A DNA stretch of 64,000 bases from an uncultured Nioella sp. (GCA_947498125.1 CANMJH010000001.1:1612001-1676000); one strand, 5' to 3'. Counted from the stretch's first letter, positions 25,727 to 35,539 are shown. The notes: a model not told the origin generated them from the sequence alone. A program made the numbers and translations.

Positions 25727-27465
25727 AGCGGCAAACCTACGACAAACCGCGCGCCCAGAGGGTCTGATGTCATGTCAGCCTCAGTTGGGCGAATGTTCTC
25801 AGCCCAAATCACGCCGCCATGCGCTTCGACAATTTGCTTCGAAATCGCAAGGCCAAGTCCGGAATGATCCCCGAATTGCTGCACAGGGCGTTCGGAATAG
25901 AAGCGGTTAAAGACCTTGGTCAGCGCCTCTTCCGGAATGCCGGGGCCGGTATCTTCGACCACAACCAACACCCTATTGTCCCGTTTGCGCGCCCAAACTC
26001 GCACCGCATCGCCAGCTTCACAAAACGACAGCGCATTGGTGATCAAGTTGACAAAAACCTGCGCCAAACGCCCCTCAAGCCCATGAACGCGGACGGCTTC
26101 GGTCGGAAGATCAGAGATAAACTCAACCTCTTGGCTCTGCGCCTCTTGGCCGTGATATTCAGCAAGATTGCATAGCATTCGGGTCAGATCGAACTCTTCT
26201 TCTTCTTCTTTGACCAGCTCGGAATCGAGCCGTGATGCGTTGGAAATGTCGGATACCAGTCGGTCCAGACGCCGAACATCATGTTCAATGACATCCAAAA
26301 GTCGGGTGCGTTGGTCGTCCGTTTTTGCAAGATGCATTGTGCCAACGGCTGAACGCAAAGACGCAAGTGGGTTCTTGATTTCATGTGCCACATCTGCGGC
26401 AAATTGTTCATTACTATCAATACGATCGTAAAGGGCTGAGACCATTCCCCTAAGGGCCCCTGACAGGCGGCCAATCTCGTCCGGGCGTCCGGTAAGATCA
26501 GGAATTCGCACTCGTGTTGGGCTCATTTTTCTGGCATTCTTGTCACGCCCAAGTTCAGCCGCAGCGGCCAAATCAGACAGCGGATTGGCAATCGTCGACG
26601 CCAAAACAAGACTGAGCATCAAAGCGACAGCTAGCGCAATAATGAACATTTGCAGGATTTGCTCTCGGTCCGCGCGAACCAAAAGGTCGATTTCACCTGC
26701 CGCCGTGGAAAGCGCGACGACACCAACAGTGCCAGTTGGCCCCTCAATCGGAGACACGGCGATGTAAATCGTGCCAGTTTCGCCAGCGTTGCGACTAAGC
26801 ACAGTCACACCTGACAACGCTTCAGTTACCAATGCTTGCGCCAAAACCACTGGGTCAGCGGCCTCGGGCGCGGCTTGCTGGTTGGAAAGGAGGCCCGCTA
26901 TTCCGTCCCAAACCGTATTTAAGAAATCGGTCGCAAAGTAGAAATTCGAACGCGGCGATTGCTCTTGAATGCCTGTAACTGGCCGAAGGGCGGTGCGTTC
27001 CCCCGATTGGCTTGACGCTACCAGCGTCTCATCCGGGGCAAAAACCATCACGTCAACTGTATCAGACAGGCCGATACGGCTGAGCACCTCTTCGGCATCA
27101 ATGCCGTCTCCGGTGATAAGGTCAGCGGGCGCTGTGCGGGGAAGGCTGGCTTCATAAATCCGCGAAACCATTTCGGCTTCGACCGCCAATGCGCGCTCGC
27201 GCTGCAGCACGAGGCTGTCGCGCGACGGGCTCCACCAAAGCACCCCAACAACCAACAGCACCAGGGCCAAGAGGTTAAAGAGAATAATTTTTCGAGCCAA
27301 GGGCGACCCGCGCAGCGCAAACATTCCGCGCCGCGCCCGTGCGTCCCTTAGTTCAGTTTCAACCGCGCCGGCAGGACGGTCCCAGTCTTCGCCCAGCAAA
27401 ATATCGGACCCGCCCCCGTGGGAGCGGCCCGCGCCAGAGCTGCCGATATCAGACGCCGCGGCCAT
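25723..27465 (-). CDS. chvG: ChvG/ExoS-type sensor histidine kinase
   Basis: A 580-residue inner-membrane kinase. A first transmembrane helix lies at about 61-80 (KIILFNLLALVLLVVGVLWW), a periplasmic domain follows to about 275, and a second helix at about 277-295. Then come HAMP, the H-box DVAHEIKNPLASLRSAVG (His near 362), and the ATPase with NLITNALSF, DTGPGIPEEAL and GLGLAISKQIVEAHGG. The long cytoplasmic N-terminus is typical for ChvG. The family responds to acidity and envelope cues and works with ChvI. It starts adjacent to the chvI stop. Confidence 0.95.
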   Translation of the reverse strand: MAAASDIGSSGAGRSHGGGSDILLGEDWDRPAGAVETELRDARARRGMFALRGSPLARKIILFNLLALVLLVVGVLWWSPSRDSLVLQRERALAVEAEMVSRIYEASLPRTAPADLITGDGIDAEEVLSRIGLSDTVDVMVFAPDETLVASSQSGERTALRPVTGIQEQSPRSNFYFATDFLNTVWDGIAGLLSNQQAAPEAADPVVLAQALVTEALSGVTVLSRNAGETGTIYIAVSPIEGPTGTVGVVALSTAAGEIDLLVRADREQILQMFIIALAVALMLSLVLASTIANPLSDLAAAAELGRDKNARKMSPTRVRIPDLTGRPDEIGRLSGALRGMVSALYDRIDSNEQFAADVAHEIKNPLASLRSAVGTMHLAKTDDQRTRLLDVIEHDVRRLDRLVSDISNASRLDSELVKEEEEEFDLTRMLCNLAEYHGQEAQSQEVEFISDLPTEAVRVHGLEGRLAQVFVNLITNALSFCEAGDAVRVWARKRDNRVLVVVEDTGPGIPEEALTKVFNRFYSERPVQQFGDHSGLGLAISKQIVEAHGGVIWAENIRPTEADMTSDPLGARFVVGLPL

Positions 27466-28167
27466 CTATTCTTCGTTATACCTGTAGCCGATACCGTAAA
27501 GCGTTTCGATCGCCGAGAAATCATTGTCAACTTCCCGCATCTTCTTGCGAAGGCGTTTGATGTGGCTATCGATGGTACGGTCGTCGACATAGACCTGCTC
27601 ATCATAGGCCACATCCATCAACTGATCGCGGCTTTTTACAAATCCGGGACGTTGAGCAAGGGCTTGCAACAGCAGGAATTCGGTCACTGTTAGCGAGACG
27701 TCTTTGTCTTTCCATTTCACCGCGTGACGCAGCGGATCCATGGTCAGCTGACCGCGTGCCATGATCTGGCTTTCTTCCGGCGCTTCGCCCTCATCCGAGG
27801 CAATCGCCTCTTGGCGGCGCAGGATCGACCGGATGCGTTCAACCAACAGGCGCTGCGAGAATGGTTTGCGAACATAATCATCCGCACCCATCCGAAGGCC
27901 CATCAGCTCATCAATCTCGTCATCTTTTGACGTCAAAAAGATAACTGGTACCGCACTTTTAAGACGGAGCCGCTGAAGCAGGTCCATCCCATCCATACGG
28001 GGCATCTTAATATCTAGTACTGCAAGTTCTGGCATGCGGCGCGTAAAAGCATCCAGCGCCGATTGCCCGTCATTATAAGTTTCTACCTCAAAACCTTCTG
28101 CTTCCAATGTCATGGAAACAGAAGTCAGGATATTCCTGTCATCATCGACAAGCGCGATCCTCGACAT
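27466..28167 (-). CDS. chvI: ChvI-type response regulator
   Basis: A 233-residue OmpR-family regulator. Receiver: the DDDRN acidic pocket (8-12), phosphorylated Asp52 ([14 protein letters not shown]) and Lys in FLTSKDDE. The winged-helix C-terminus contains [29 protein letters not shown] and [19 protein letters not shown]. It is the first gene of the chvI-chvG-hprK-rapZ-EIIA-HPr unit and is divergent from pckA, whose expression ChvI-type regulators affect in related bacteria. Confidence 0.95.
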   Translation of the reverse strand: MSRIALVDDDRNILTSVSMTLEAEGFEVETYNDGQSALDAFTRRMPELAVLDIKMPRMDGMDLLQRLRLKSAVPVIFLTSKDDEIDELMGLRMGADDYVRKPFSQRLLVERIRSILRRQEAIASDEGEAPEESQIMARGQLTMDPLRHAVKWKDKDVSLTVTEFLLLQALAQRPGFVKSRDQLMDVAYDEQVYVDDRTIDSHIKRLRKKMREVDNDFSAIETLYGIGYRYNEE

Positions 28168-28480
28168 ATCTATGTGTCCTTGTGCTGCCCGAATTATGTT
28201 ATTTTTTCGCCATATTCTCCAATTCGGGCTTTAGAATCAATCTCTAAGTTTCGAATCACCCAAAGGGGTGTGACCTATTTCCTACCCCTCCGGAAATTAA
28301 GGCAGCGCTAACAGTTCTAAAATTGGTGCAACTGATTGCGCTAACTGTGCGATTGCGTCCTGTTCAGGCCTAAATGCGCCGTGGTATAACCAAGGTGTCG
28401 CAGGGCATACCAGGGCTCGGCGGCGCGGATGTATCAACAAAAAAACGCGCCGAACTTGCTTTCGGTGCAGGAGCTTTCCT
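28168..28480. promoter_or_regulatory. divergent intergenic region between chvI and pckA
   Basis: A 313-bp gap with no convincing gene. It holds the promoters of two divergent units. I see a direct repeat GATTGCG at 28334-28340 and 28351-28357, 17 bp apart, inside TGCGCTAACTGTGC context, and a related CTAACAGTTC at about 28307. These are candidate binding sites for ChvI or another regulator, but no clear -35/-10 pair could be fixed. Confidence 0.4.
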
Positions 28481-30079
28481 ATGACCACAGGACACGTGAA
28501 CCCTGATCAGACTCTTGAAGCACAAGGCATCTCGGGACTGGCTTCGGTTTACTATAACCTTCCTGAACACGCCTTGATTGAGGCGGCCTTGAAAAATGAC
28601 GAAGGGGTTTTGGGTCAGGGCGGCGCTTTCCTTGTGACCACCGGTAAACACACCGGTCGGTCTCCAAAGGATAAGTTTGTCGTTCGGACACCCCAAGTTG
28701 AAGATACGATTTGGTGGGAAAACAACGCCCCCATGAACTCTTCGTCCTTTGACGTGCTTCATGCTGACATGCTGAAGCATATGGAAGGCGGTCGATATTA
28801 CGTCCAGGATCTGTATGGCGGCGCCGATGCCGAGCATCGTCTTGATGTGCGCGTTGTGACCGAGCTGGCTTGGCATGGACTGTTCATTCGTCACTTGCTA
28901 CGCCGGCCGTCGATGGCTGAACTGGATGTGTTTGCACCCGAGTTCACAATCCTCAACTGCCCAACATTCAAAGCCGACCCAGAACGCCACGGCTGTCGCT
29001 CGGAAACGGTTATTGCCCTCAACTTTGAGAAAAAACTGATCCTGATCGGTGGCACGGCTTACGCTGGTGAAAACAAGAAATCAGTCTTTACCCTGTTGAA
29101 CTACATTCTGCCGGGCAAAGATGTGATGGCGATGCATTGTTCGGCAAATCACGCTGTTGATAATCCTTCGGATGCGGCTGTGTTTTTCGGCCTTTCCGGC
29201 ACCGGTAAGACGACGCTTTCTGCTGACCCCTCACGTATACTGATCGGCGACGATGAGCATGGCTGGTCTGATCGTGGCATCTTCAACTTCGAAGGCGGCT
29301 GCTACGCCAAAACCATCAACCTGCGCGAGGAAGCTGAGCCCGAAATTTTCGCCACGACCAAGAAATTTGGCACCGTGATCGAAAACATGGTCTATGACGA
29401 GCACACCAAAGAGCTCGATTTTGACGATGACAGCCTGACCGCTAATATGCGCTGCGCTTACCCGCTTGAGTATATTTCGAACGCATCGGCAACCGCGCTT
29501 GGCGGGCATCCCAAGAACATAATCATGCTAACGTGTGACGCCTTTGGTGTCCTGCCTCCGATTGCACGGCTTACCCCGGCGCAGGCCATGTATCACTTCC
29601 TGTCTGGCTTTACGTCGAAAGTTGCCGGAACCGAGCGCGGCGTGACCGAGCCTGAGCCGACATTCTCGACATGTTTCGGCGCGCCGTTCATGCCTCGTCG
29701 ACCCGAGGTCTATGGCAAGCTCTTGCAGGAAAAGATCGCAAAGCACGGCGCAAGCTGTTGGTTGGTCAATACCGGTTGGACTGGCGGCGCTTACGGCACT
29801 GGCTCACGGATGCCAATCCGCGCCACCCGCGCGCTGCTGTCATCTGCTCTCGATGGATCGCTTGAGAAAGGCGAATTCCGTAAGGATAGCAATTTCGGTT
29901 TTGACGTTCCGCTGTCTTGTAGTGGAGTGGCCGAGGTTCTTTTGGATCCACGCCGAACTTGGGAAGACAAAGAGGCATATGACGCACAAGCTGCAAAGCT
30001 GGTGCAGATGTTCTCGGATAATTTTGCGCAATACGTGCCGTTCATCGATGACGAAGTGAAAGCCGCAGCTATCTGCTAA
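28481..30079 (+). CDS. pckA: phosphoenolpyruvate carboxykinase (ATP)
   Basis: PckA converts oxaloacetate and ATP to phosphoenolpyruvate, the entry to gluconeogenesis. The 532-residue protein carries [16 protein letters not shown] (about 51-66, oxaloacetate-binding region), the P-loop [18 protein letters not shown] (about 234-251), IGDDEHGW (metal-binding kinase-2) and the C-terminal [16 protein letters not shown]. All catalytic landmarks are intact. It is followed by a strong terminator. Confidence 0.97.
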   Translation: MTTGHVNPDQTLEAQGISGLASVYYNLPEHALIEAALKNDEGVLGQGGAFLVTTGKHTGRSPKDKFVVRTPQVEDTIWWENNAPMNSSSFDVLHADMLKHMEGGRYYVQDLYGGADAEHRLDVRVVTELAWHGLFIRHLLRRPSMAELDVFAPEFTILNCPTFKADPERHGCRSETVIALNFEKKLILIGGTAYAGENKKSVFTLLNYILPGKDVMAMHCSANHAVDNPSDAAVFFGLSGTGKTTLSADPSRILIGDDEHGWSDRGIFNFEGGCYAKTINLREEAEPEIFATTKKFGTVIENMVYDEHTKELDFDDDSLTANMRCAYPLEYISNASATALGGHPKNIIMLTCDAFGVLPPIARLTPAQAMYHFLSGFTSKVAGTERGVTEPEPTFSTCFGAPFMPRRPEVYGKLLQEKIAKHGASCWLVNTGWTGGAYGTGSRMPIRATRALLSSALDGSLEKGEFRKDSNFGFDVPLSCSGVAEVLLDPRRTWEDKEAYDAQAAKLVQMFSDNFAQYVPFIDDEVKAAAIC

Positions 30080-30102
30080 AGCAAACATAGCAAAAGAATT
30101 TG

Positions 30103-30136
30103 AAGGGCCCGTTGCGCAAGCGCCGGGCCCTTTTTT
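30103..30136 (+). terminator. rho-independent terminator after pckA
   Basis: AAGGGCCCG (30103-30111) pairs perfectly with CGGGCCCTT (30124-30132) around a 12-base loop, followed by TTTTTT ending at 30136. The stop codon of the convergent sensor-kinase gene (30135-30137) lies in the T run. Confidence 0.88.
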
Positions 30137-31511
30137 AGTCCCCCTGACCGGCGCGCGGTAATTTCATGCGCACTCTCAGGCCCTGACTTGATTGCATAAG
30201 CTCCAACCTCCCGCCTGCGCCCTCAGCTACGGCTTTGGCAATCGGAAGGCCAAGACCGCTTCCTTCAGATGGAGAGACCTGCCCGAACCGGGACAGGGCT
30301 AGATCCCATTCCGCCGGATCGATCCCGACTCCATCATCAATCACATCAACCAGTGTCTCGCGATGGGACCGCCCTAACACCACTTTGATCATCGAAAGAG
30401 CGGGGCCGCCATGATCAAGAGCATTCGTCACTAGGTTCAGGACTGCCTGCTCGAACAGCAATGTATCAAGCCTTGCAAATGCAGGGTCGCTCAATAATTC
30501 GACCTGTATTTTGCACTCCCTGTCCTGTGCGAGGCGCAAAAGGTCAGGCTGCATTCGCGCCAAAACATCGTTTACATCAATCGGCGCACCAATTTCGCCC
30601 GGACGCACCGATTTAGCGCGTTCAAAGGCAAGCAGATCGTCGGTAAGGCGCGCAGCCCGCCGCGTGGCCTCGACAAGGTCCTGACTACGCGTCTGCGCAT
30701 CACCCAATGTTTTTGCAGATGCCACGGCCTCGGATAAAGATAGGACGCCAGCAATAGGATTGCGCAATTGGTGTGCCGCATCCGAAATGAAATCGTCTTT
30801 TGCACGCAATGTCAGTGACAACTCGCTTAGCAGCACATTCAGCCGCCCGACGATACCTCGCACTTCGACCGGGATCGCACGTTTTATTGTGGTCAAATCC
30901 TCGGATGAGCGTTGTTCAATTGCCTCTTCCAAATCCAGCAATGGCCCCAGACCAAGACGCACGCCAAACCAAACAATAAGGGCCACGGCAAAGATCAACG
31001 TCGCCATAACGACATAGGTCCGACGCGATAAACTGCTGACGAATCCATCTCGCAGCGATAGGTTTTGCCAAACCGTAAAGGTGAAATTCCCCGTCAGCCC
31101 ATCAATGGTCATAAGATCGCTAAACTGTACTGATCGGATCGGGACATCCTGATAAATTGCGTCAAAGAAAGTAAAGCGGCCGGCGTCATTTCGAGCTTCT
31201 TCGGGCGGGATCGGTGGCGTGGCATAGCCGGTGATAAAGACGCCATCGGGCGCATAGACATGATAGAACACTTGTCCGCCAGAGGTGTCGCGCAAAAGGT
31301 CCCGGGTTTCTTCGCTAAGCGCATCGCCTCCGCTAAAGGCCGTATCACGAGAAATACCAAGCGCCGTCACCAAAAGCGACCGATCAAACCGGTCCGCAGC
31401 CCGCGTTTGCGCATCTTTTGCCGCCCAAAAGGCCACCGCGAGTGTAATGAGAACAAGCGGCAGCATGATGATTAGCGTCAACCGTGCACGGAGCGAAAAG
31501 CGAAAGCTCAC
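30135..31511 (-). CDS. TctE-like sensor histidine kinase
   Basis: A 458-residue kinase with an N-terminal transmembrane helix (about 8-30), an extracytoplasmic domain resembling the 2CSK_N domain of TctE (FSGGDALSEETRDLLRDTSGGQVFYHVYAPDG), a second helix (about 163-184), HAMP, H-box DAAHQLRNPIAGVLSL (His near 246), and the ATPase (NLVTNALDHGG, DDGVGIDPAEWD, GSGLGLPIAKAVAEGAGG). It overlaps the response regulator gene by ATGA and lies beside a tripartite tricarboxylate transporter, so it probably senses the transported carboxylate. Confidence 0.9.
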   Translation of the reverse strand: MSFRFSLRARLTLIIMLPLVLITLAVAFWAAKDAQTRAADRFDRSLLVTALGISRDTAFSGGDALSEETRDLLRDTSGGQVFYHVYAPDGVFITGYATPPIPPEEARNDAGRFTFFDAIYQDVPIRSVQFSDLMTIDGLTGNFTFTVWQNLSLRDGFVSSLSRRTYVVMATLIFAVALIVWFGVRLGLGPLLDLEEAIEQRSSEDLTTIKRAIPVEVRGIVGRLNVLLSELSLTLRAKDDFISDAAHQLRNPIAGVLSLSEAVASAKTLGDAQTRSQDLVEATRRAARLTDDLLAFERAKSVRPGEIGAPIDVNDVLARMQPDLLRLAQDRECKIQVELLSDPAFARLDTLLFEQAVLNLVTNALDHGGPALSMIKVVLGRSHRETLVDVIDDGVGIDPAEWDLALSRFGQVSPSEGSGLGLPIAKAVAEGAGGRLELMQSSQGLRVRMKLPRAGQGD

Positions 31512-32179
31512 GATTTTATTTCTTGCATTAAGTACCCCAAACCGCGCTGCACCCGAATTTCGATGCCAAAGGGTTTCAGCCGTTTTCGCAGCCGGGAAAC
31601 ATAGACTTGCACCACGGGCTCATCCACATCGCTGCCTGTCCCATAAAGGTTGTCGAGTAGGTATTGCTTGGAGACTGTGCGCCCTTTGGCCAACAAAAGC
31701 GTTTCAAACAAAGCGACCTCGCGGCGCGGAATGGTCAGCGGACCATATGGTCCAATAATCATCCGAGACGCGGCATCAAAGCTTAATTCGGCAATACGAT
31801 GGTCCGCTTCCACTGGCCGGTCCCGGCGGCGCGACAAGGCACGAATACGGGCGGAAAGCTCTGCCATTTCAAAGGGTTTGATCAAATAGTCATCTGCGCC
31901 GGAATCCAATCCGGTAATCCGGTCCGAGATTTCAGATTGCGCAGTGAGCATCAGCACCGGACGGTCATCCCCACGTCCGCGCATGGCCTTTAAGATCTCG
32001 ATACCGCCCAGTCCCGGCAATTTGATATCAAGGATGACAAGATCGGCCCCATCGTCGCGCAAAAACAGATCGGCCTCGGCGCCATCATGTAATAAATCAA
32101 CCGCATGACCTTCGTCGCGCAGGCGGTAGGCAACCCCCTTGGCCACCGAGATATTATCCTCGACAATGACGATGTGCAC
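31508..32179 (-). CDS. TctD-like response regulator
   Basis: A 223-residue OmpR-family regulator: phosphorylation site Asp51 (LVILDIKLPGLGG), Lys in LIKPF, and a winged helix with IPRREVALFETLLLAKGRTVSKQYLLDNLY and VQVYVSRLRKRLKPFGIEI. It is first in a two-gene minus-strand operon and is divergent from the transporter genes across 139 bp, the standard arrangement for TctDE control of a TctCBA transporter. Confidence 0.9.
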   Translation of the reverse strand: MHIVIVEDNISVAKGVAYRLRDEGHAVDLLHDGAEADLFLRDDGADLVILDIKLPGLGGIEILKAMRGRGDDRPVLMLTAQSEISDRITGLDSGADDYLIKPFEMAELSARIRALSRRRDRPVEADHRIAELSFDAASRMIIGPYGPLTIPRREVALFETLLLAKGRTVSKQYLLDNLYGTGSDVDEPVVQVYVSRLRKRLKPFGIEIRVQRGLGYLMQEIKS

Positions 32180-32281
32180 CTGAGACGTCCCCTAATTTTT
32201 TCCCGCAATGAAAGGTTCGTGCAAGTTTGACCCCTAACATGTGGTCCATCAAGGAAGCAGGAATCGCTTTCTGGTGCAACA

Positions 32282-32307
32282 CCCTGTCCGGGGAGGACAG
32301 GGGTTTT
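32282..32307 (+). promoter_or_regulatory. perfect hairpin in the 5' leader of the tctC-like gene
   Basis: CCCTGTCC (32282-32289) pairs with GGACAGGG (32295-32302) around GGGGA, followed by GTTTT and, six bases before the start codon, the SD GGGAGG (32308-32313). It could be an attenuator (short T run) or a 5' stabiliser of the message. Confidence 0.5.
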
Positions 32308-32318
32308 GGGAGGAAAAC

Positions 32319-33422
32319 ATGATTAAATCGATCACAAAGCACTCGGCTGCTTTGCTCGCTGGCGCGTCGGCGCTCTGCTTTGGGTCTGCCGCTCTGGCCG
32401 ATGGCCACGGTCTGGATCTGACTGGTGAAACAGTTGAATGGATCATTCCGTTCTCGGAAACCGGCGGCTCGGCTCGTTGGGCAAACTTTTATGCGCCGCT
32501 TCTTAGTGAAGCGCTGCCCGGCAACCCGACTGTTGTCGTAACCTTTATGCCCGGTGCTGGCTCGACCACGGGTGCAAACCATTTCCAGGGTCTGGAATAT
32601 GAAGATGGCACGACGATCTTTGGCTCGTCCGGCTCCACACAGTTCCCCTATCTCTTGGATGACCCACGCGTTCGCTATGAGTATGGCGACTGGAACGTGG
32701 TTCTGGCTTCAGGAACGGGCGGCGTTGTCTATCTGCCAGCCGATCTTGGTGCAGCCCTTGAAAGTGGCGGTGTCGAGGCCCTGATGGATGAAAACTTCAT
32801 CTACGGCAGCCAAGGCGCAACCCGTCTTGACCTTGTGCCTCTTCTGGCATGGGAAATGCTTGGCCTTGATGTTGAGCCGGTCTTCGGCATCGAAGGTCGC
32901 GGTGATGGCCGCCTGATGTTCGAGCGCGGCGAAGCCAATATCGACTATCAAACCTCATCCTCATTCCTGTCGGGCGTTACTCCGCTGGTTGAGGCGGGCA
33001 CCGCAGTGCCATGGTTTACGTTTGGCGCGTTGGACGCAGATGGCAACATCGTTCGTGACCCAACCTTCCCTGACATGCCTTCCTTTGCAGAAGTATGCGA
33101 GGCAGCTGCGTCCTGCGAAACCAGTGGTCCGTCTTGGGATGCATGGGTCGCCTTCTTTACGGCCGGCTTCCCGGCACAAAAGATGGTCTTCCTGCCCGCA
33201 GGCGCACCACAAGCGGCCATCGACACCTACACGGCGGCCTTTGATGCGGTTCTCGCTCGCGATGACTTTGCTGAAATCTCGGCCACACGTCTGGGTGTTT
33301 ACCCACAGATGACCGGGGACGCTGCTCAGGTTGCGCTGGAAAGCGCGACTGAGGTTCCAGAAGAAGCCACCACATTCGTTATCGAATGGCTGGCTGATCG
33401 TTATGGGGTCGTTCTTCAGTAA
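32319..33422 (+). CDS. tripartite tricarboxylate transporter substrate-binding protein (TctC family)
   Basis: A 367-residue exported protein: signal peptide about 1-25 (GSAALADGHG), then a Bug/TctC-type domain beginning VEWIIPFSETGGSARWANFYAPLL, the family's first substrate-contact loop, followed by FMPGAGSTTGANHFQGLE and ARLGVYPQ-like C-terminal elements. Family members capture citrate, aconitate or other carboxylates. It shows the divergence seen in transporters of unknown substrate. GGGAGG precedes the ATG at 32319. Its transcript is flanked by two strong hairpins. Confidence 0.88.
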   Translation: MIKSITKHSAALLAGASALCFGSAALADGHGLDLTGETVEWIIPFSETGGSARWANFYAPLLSEALPGNPTVVVTFMPGAGSTTGANHFQGLEYEDGTTIFGSSGSTQFPYLLDDPRVRYEYGDWNVVLASGTGGVVYLPADLGAALESGGVEALMDENFIYGSQGATRLDLVPLLAWEMLGLDVEPVFGIEGRGDGRLMFERGEANIDYQTSSSFLSGVTPLVEAGTAVPWFTFGALDADGNIVRDPTFPDMPSFAEVCEAAASCETSGPSWDAWVAFFTAGFPAQKMVFLPAGAPQAAIDTYTAAFDAVLARDDFAEISATRLGVYPQMTGDAAQVALESATEVPEEATTFVIEWLADRYGVVLQ

Positions 33423-33448
33423 CCTTCGGGCCTGAACACGTACCTTCG

Positions 33449-33476
33449 CTCTCCTGCCACCTTTGGTAGGAGAGCA
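33449..33476 (+). terminator. long stem-loop between the TctC-like and TctA-TctB genes
   Basis: GCTCTCCTGCCA (33449-33460) pairs with TGGTAGGAGAGC (33465-33476), 11 of 12 Watson-Crick plus one G-U, loop CCTT. No T run follows directly, so it fits mRNA end protection or processing between the abundant binding protein and the membrane subunit better than full termination. Confidence 0.55.
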
Positions 33477-33511
33477 CCCCCCTCTTTAAAATGACAGACT
33501 GGAGACCGATG

Positions 33512-35539
33512 ATGGATCTCTTTGCGACAGCGATGCCAGCGCTCTCAGAAGCCTTTGGCATGATCCTGCAAATTCACGTAATGGGATACCTCATACTTGG
33601 CGTGGTTATGGGCCTTTGTATTGGTGTCTTCCCCGGTCTGGGCGGCATTGCGGGGCTCTCGCTCCTCTTGCCTTTCATGTTCGGAATGGAACCGCTTACC
33701 GGCCTCGCCCTTATGGTGGGCATGGTGGCCGTGGTTCCGACATCGGACACATTCGCATCCGTCTTGATGGGTATTCCCGGATCATCGGCCAGTCAGGCGA
33801 CGGTCTTGGATGGGTTTCCTCTTGCCAAAAAAGGCCAGGCCGCGCGGGCGTTGTCCGCAGCATTTGCCTCGTCCCTTTTTGGCGGCGTCCTGGGCGCCAC
33901 GTTCCTAACCTTCTTTATTCTCGCAGCGCGGCCCATCGTGCTGCTGTTCCAAACACCCGAATTGCTGATGGTCACAATCTTTGGCCTGTCCATGGTCGGC
34001 ATTCTTGCCGGGCGAGTGGCGATCAAGGGCATCGTCGCAGCGGGTCTGGGTCTGCTGATCGGCACGATCGGCGAAGGGTCCAGCGCAGGCGCGCTACGTA
34101 TGTCGACTTTTGACACACCCTATCTGATGGATGGTTTAAAGCTGGTCATCGTTGGTCTTGCGATCTTCGCAATCCCAGAAATCATCGCGCTTTTGCGTCA
34201 GGACAAAGCCATTTCGGATCGTCAAGTTCTGGGTGGCGGTTGGGCCGAAGGCATCAAAGACTGGTGGGCGAATAAATGGCTGTCCGTTCGTTGCTCGTTG
34301 ATCGGCGTTGCTGTTGGGGTCATTCCCGGGCTCGGCGGGTCAGTGGTTGACTGGATCGCTTACGGCCACACGGTGCAAACCGCCAAAGACCGCTCACAAT
34401 TTGGTAAAGGCGACATTCGCGGCGTGATCGGGCCGGAAAGCTCGAACAACGCGAAAGAGGGCGGCGGTCTTGTCCCAACCCTTTTGTTCGGCATTCCCGG
34501 ATCGGGCTCCATGGCGATCTTCATCTCTGGTGTGGCGCTTTTGGGCACTGGCCAGATCGAAGTTGGCCCTTCGATGATCAACAATAACCTCAACTTCACC
34601 TATGCAATCGTTTGGTTGCTGGCGCTGGCCAACGTCGTTGGTACGATCATCTGCATCATCGCCTCGGGCGGGATCGCACGTCTTACCAATATCCGGTTCG
34701 CTCTGCTGGCGCCGTTCCTGTTCATGATCATCGCCTTTGCGGCCTTCCAATCCCGTCAATCGATCTGGGATCTGGTCGCGCTGTTTGGCATCGGGATCTT
34801 GGGCATCATGATGCGCCGCTTTGATTGGTCGCGTCCGGCCTTTTTGATCGGCTTTGTTCTGGCCTCGCCTGCCGAGCGCTATACAAACCAAGCTTTCCAG
34901 ATTGCCCGCTCGCGGTTCCGCCGCAGCTTTGAAGAGGGCATCGACTATATCTTCAGCCCCATCGTGATCGTCCTAATCATCATTACGCTGCTGTCGATCG
35001 TAGTCGGCCTGCGTCAGGCCAAAAACATTCAGGCCGAGGGCGATGTGAACTCGGGTGGAAAACGCGCGCCGCTGATCTTCCTTTTGCTGGTGACCGGCTA
35101 TATCGGCCTGGCCTATTGGAATGCGGCAGCGATCCCGGATTACGCGATGATGGATCGTGTTTTCCCTGTCTTCGTGGCCACTGTTGCCTTAATTGGCTGT
35201 GCAGTTCTTTTGATCCAAATGCGGCTGGTGCCGGAAACCAATCCGCTTTTTGCAGATCGTGAAGTCGAGGATAAAGAGCTTAACACCCACGGGCTTTGGC
35301 CAACAATGGCGTGGTTCGCGGCGCTTCTTGTAGCCACTGCACTCTTTGGCTTCATTCTTGCGCTGGCAGGTTTCCTGTTCTGCTTTATCCGCTTTCGGGC
35401 AGGCAAAAGCGTGCAATTTGCGGGCATCTATACCGCTGTTGGCATCGCTTTCATCTGCGCCATGGCGGCGTCGCTCAACCGTGATTTCCCGCCCGGTTTG
35501 TTGCAAAGCTTTGTTGATCTGCCGTGGCCGCTGACATGA
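33512..35539 (+). CDS. tripartite tricarboxylate transporter permease, TctA fused to TctB
   Basis: A 675-residue integral membrane protein. The first about 500 residues are TctA: LGVVMGLCIGVFPGLGGIAGLSLLLPF, the family G-x3-G-x-[IV]-PGLGG loop, its internal repeat IGVAVGVIPGLGGSVVDWIAYGH, and LFGIPGSGSMAIFISG. After a short hydrophilic linker (QAKNIQAEGDVNSGGKRAP, about 505-525) come about four more helices with the spacing of the small TctB subunit. Family transporters normally encode TctB separately. The ATG at 33512 (tandem with 33509) has GGAG seven bases before it, unlike the ATG at 33491. It overlaps the next gene by ATGA. Confidence 0.88.
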   Translation: MDLFATAMPALSEAFGMILQIHVMGYLILGVVMGLCIGVFPGLGGIAGLSLLLPFMFGMEPLTGLALMVGMVAVVPTSDTFASVLMGIPGSSASQATVLDGFPLAKKGQAARALSAAFASSLFGGVLGATFLTFFILAARPIVLLFQTPELLMVTIFGLSMVGILAGRVAIKGIVAAGLGLLIGTIGEGSSAGALRMSTFDTPYLMDGLKLVIVGLAIFAIPEIIALLRQDKAISDRQVLGGGWAEGIKDWWANKWLSVRCSLIGVAVGVIPGLGGSVVDWIAYGHTVQTAKDRSQFGKGDIRGVIGPESSNNAKEGGGLVPTLLFGIPGSGSMAIFISGVALLGTGQIEVGPSMINNNLNFTYAIVWLLALANVVGTIICIIASGGIARLTNIRFALLAPFLFMIIAFAAFQSRQSIWDLVALFGIGILGIMMRRFDWSRPAFLIGFVLASPAERYTNQAFQIARSRFRRSFEEGIDYIFSPIVIVLIIITLLSIVVGLRQAKNIQAEGDVNSGGKRAPLIFLLLVTGYIGLAYWNAAAIPDYAMMDRVFPVFVATVALIGCAVLLIQMRLVPETNPLFADREVEDKELNTHGLWPTMAWFAALLVATALFGFILALAGFLFCFIRFRAGKSVQFAGIYTAVGIAFICAMAASLNRDFPPGLLQSFVDLPWPLT

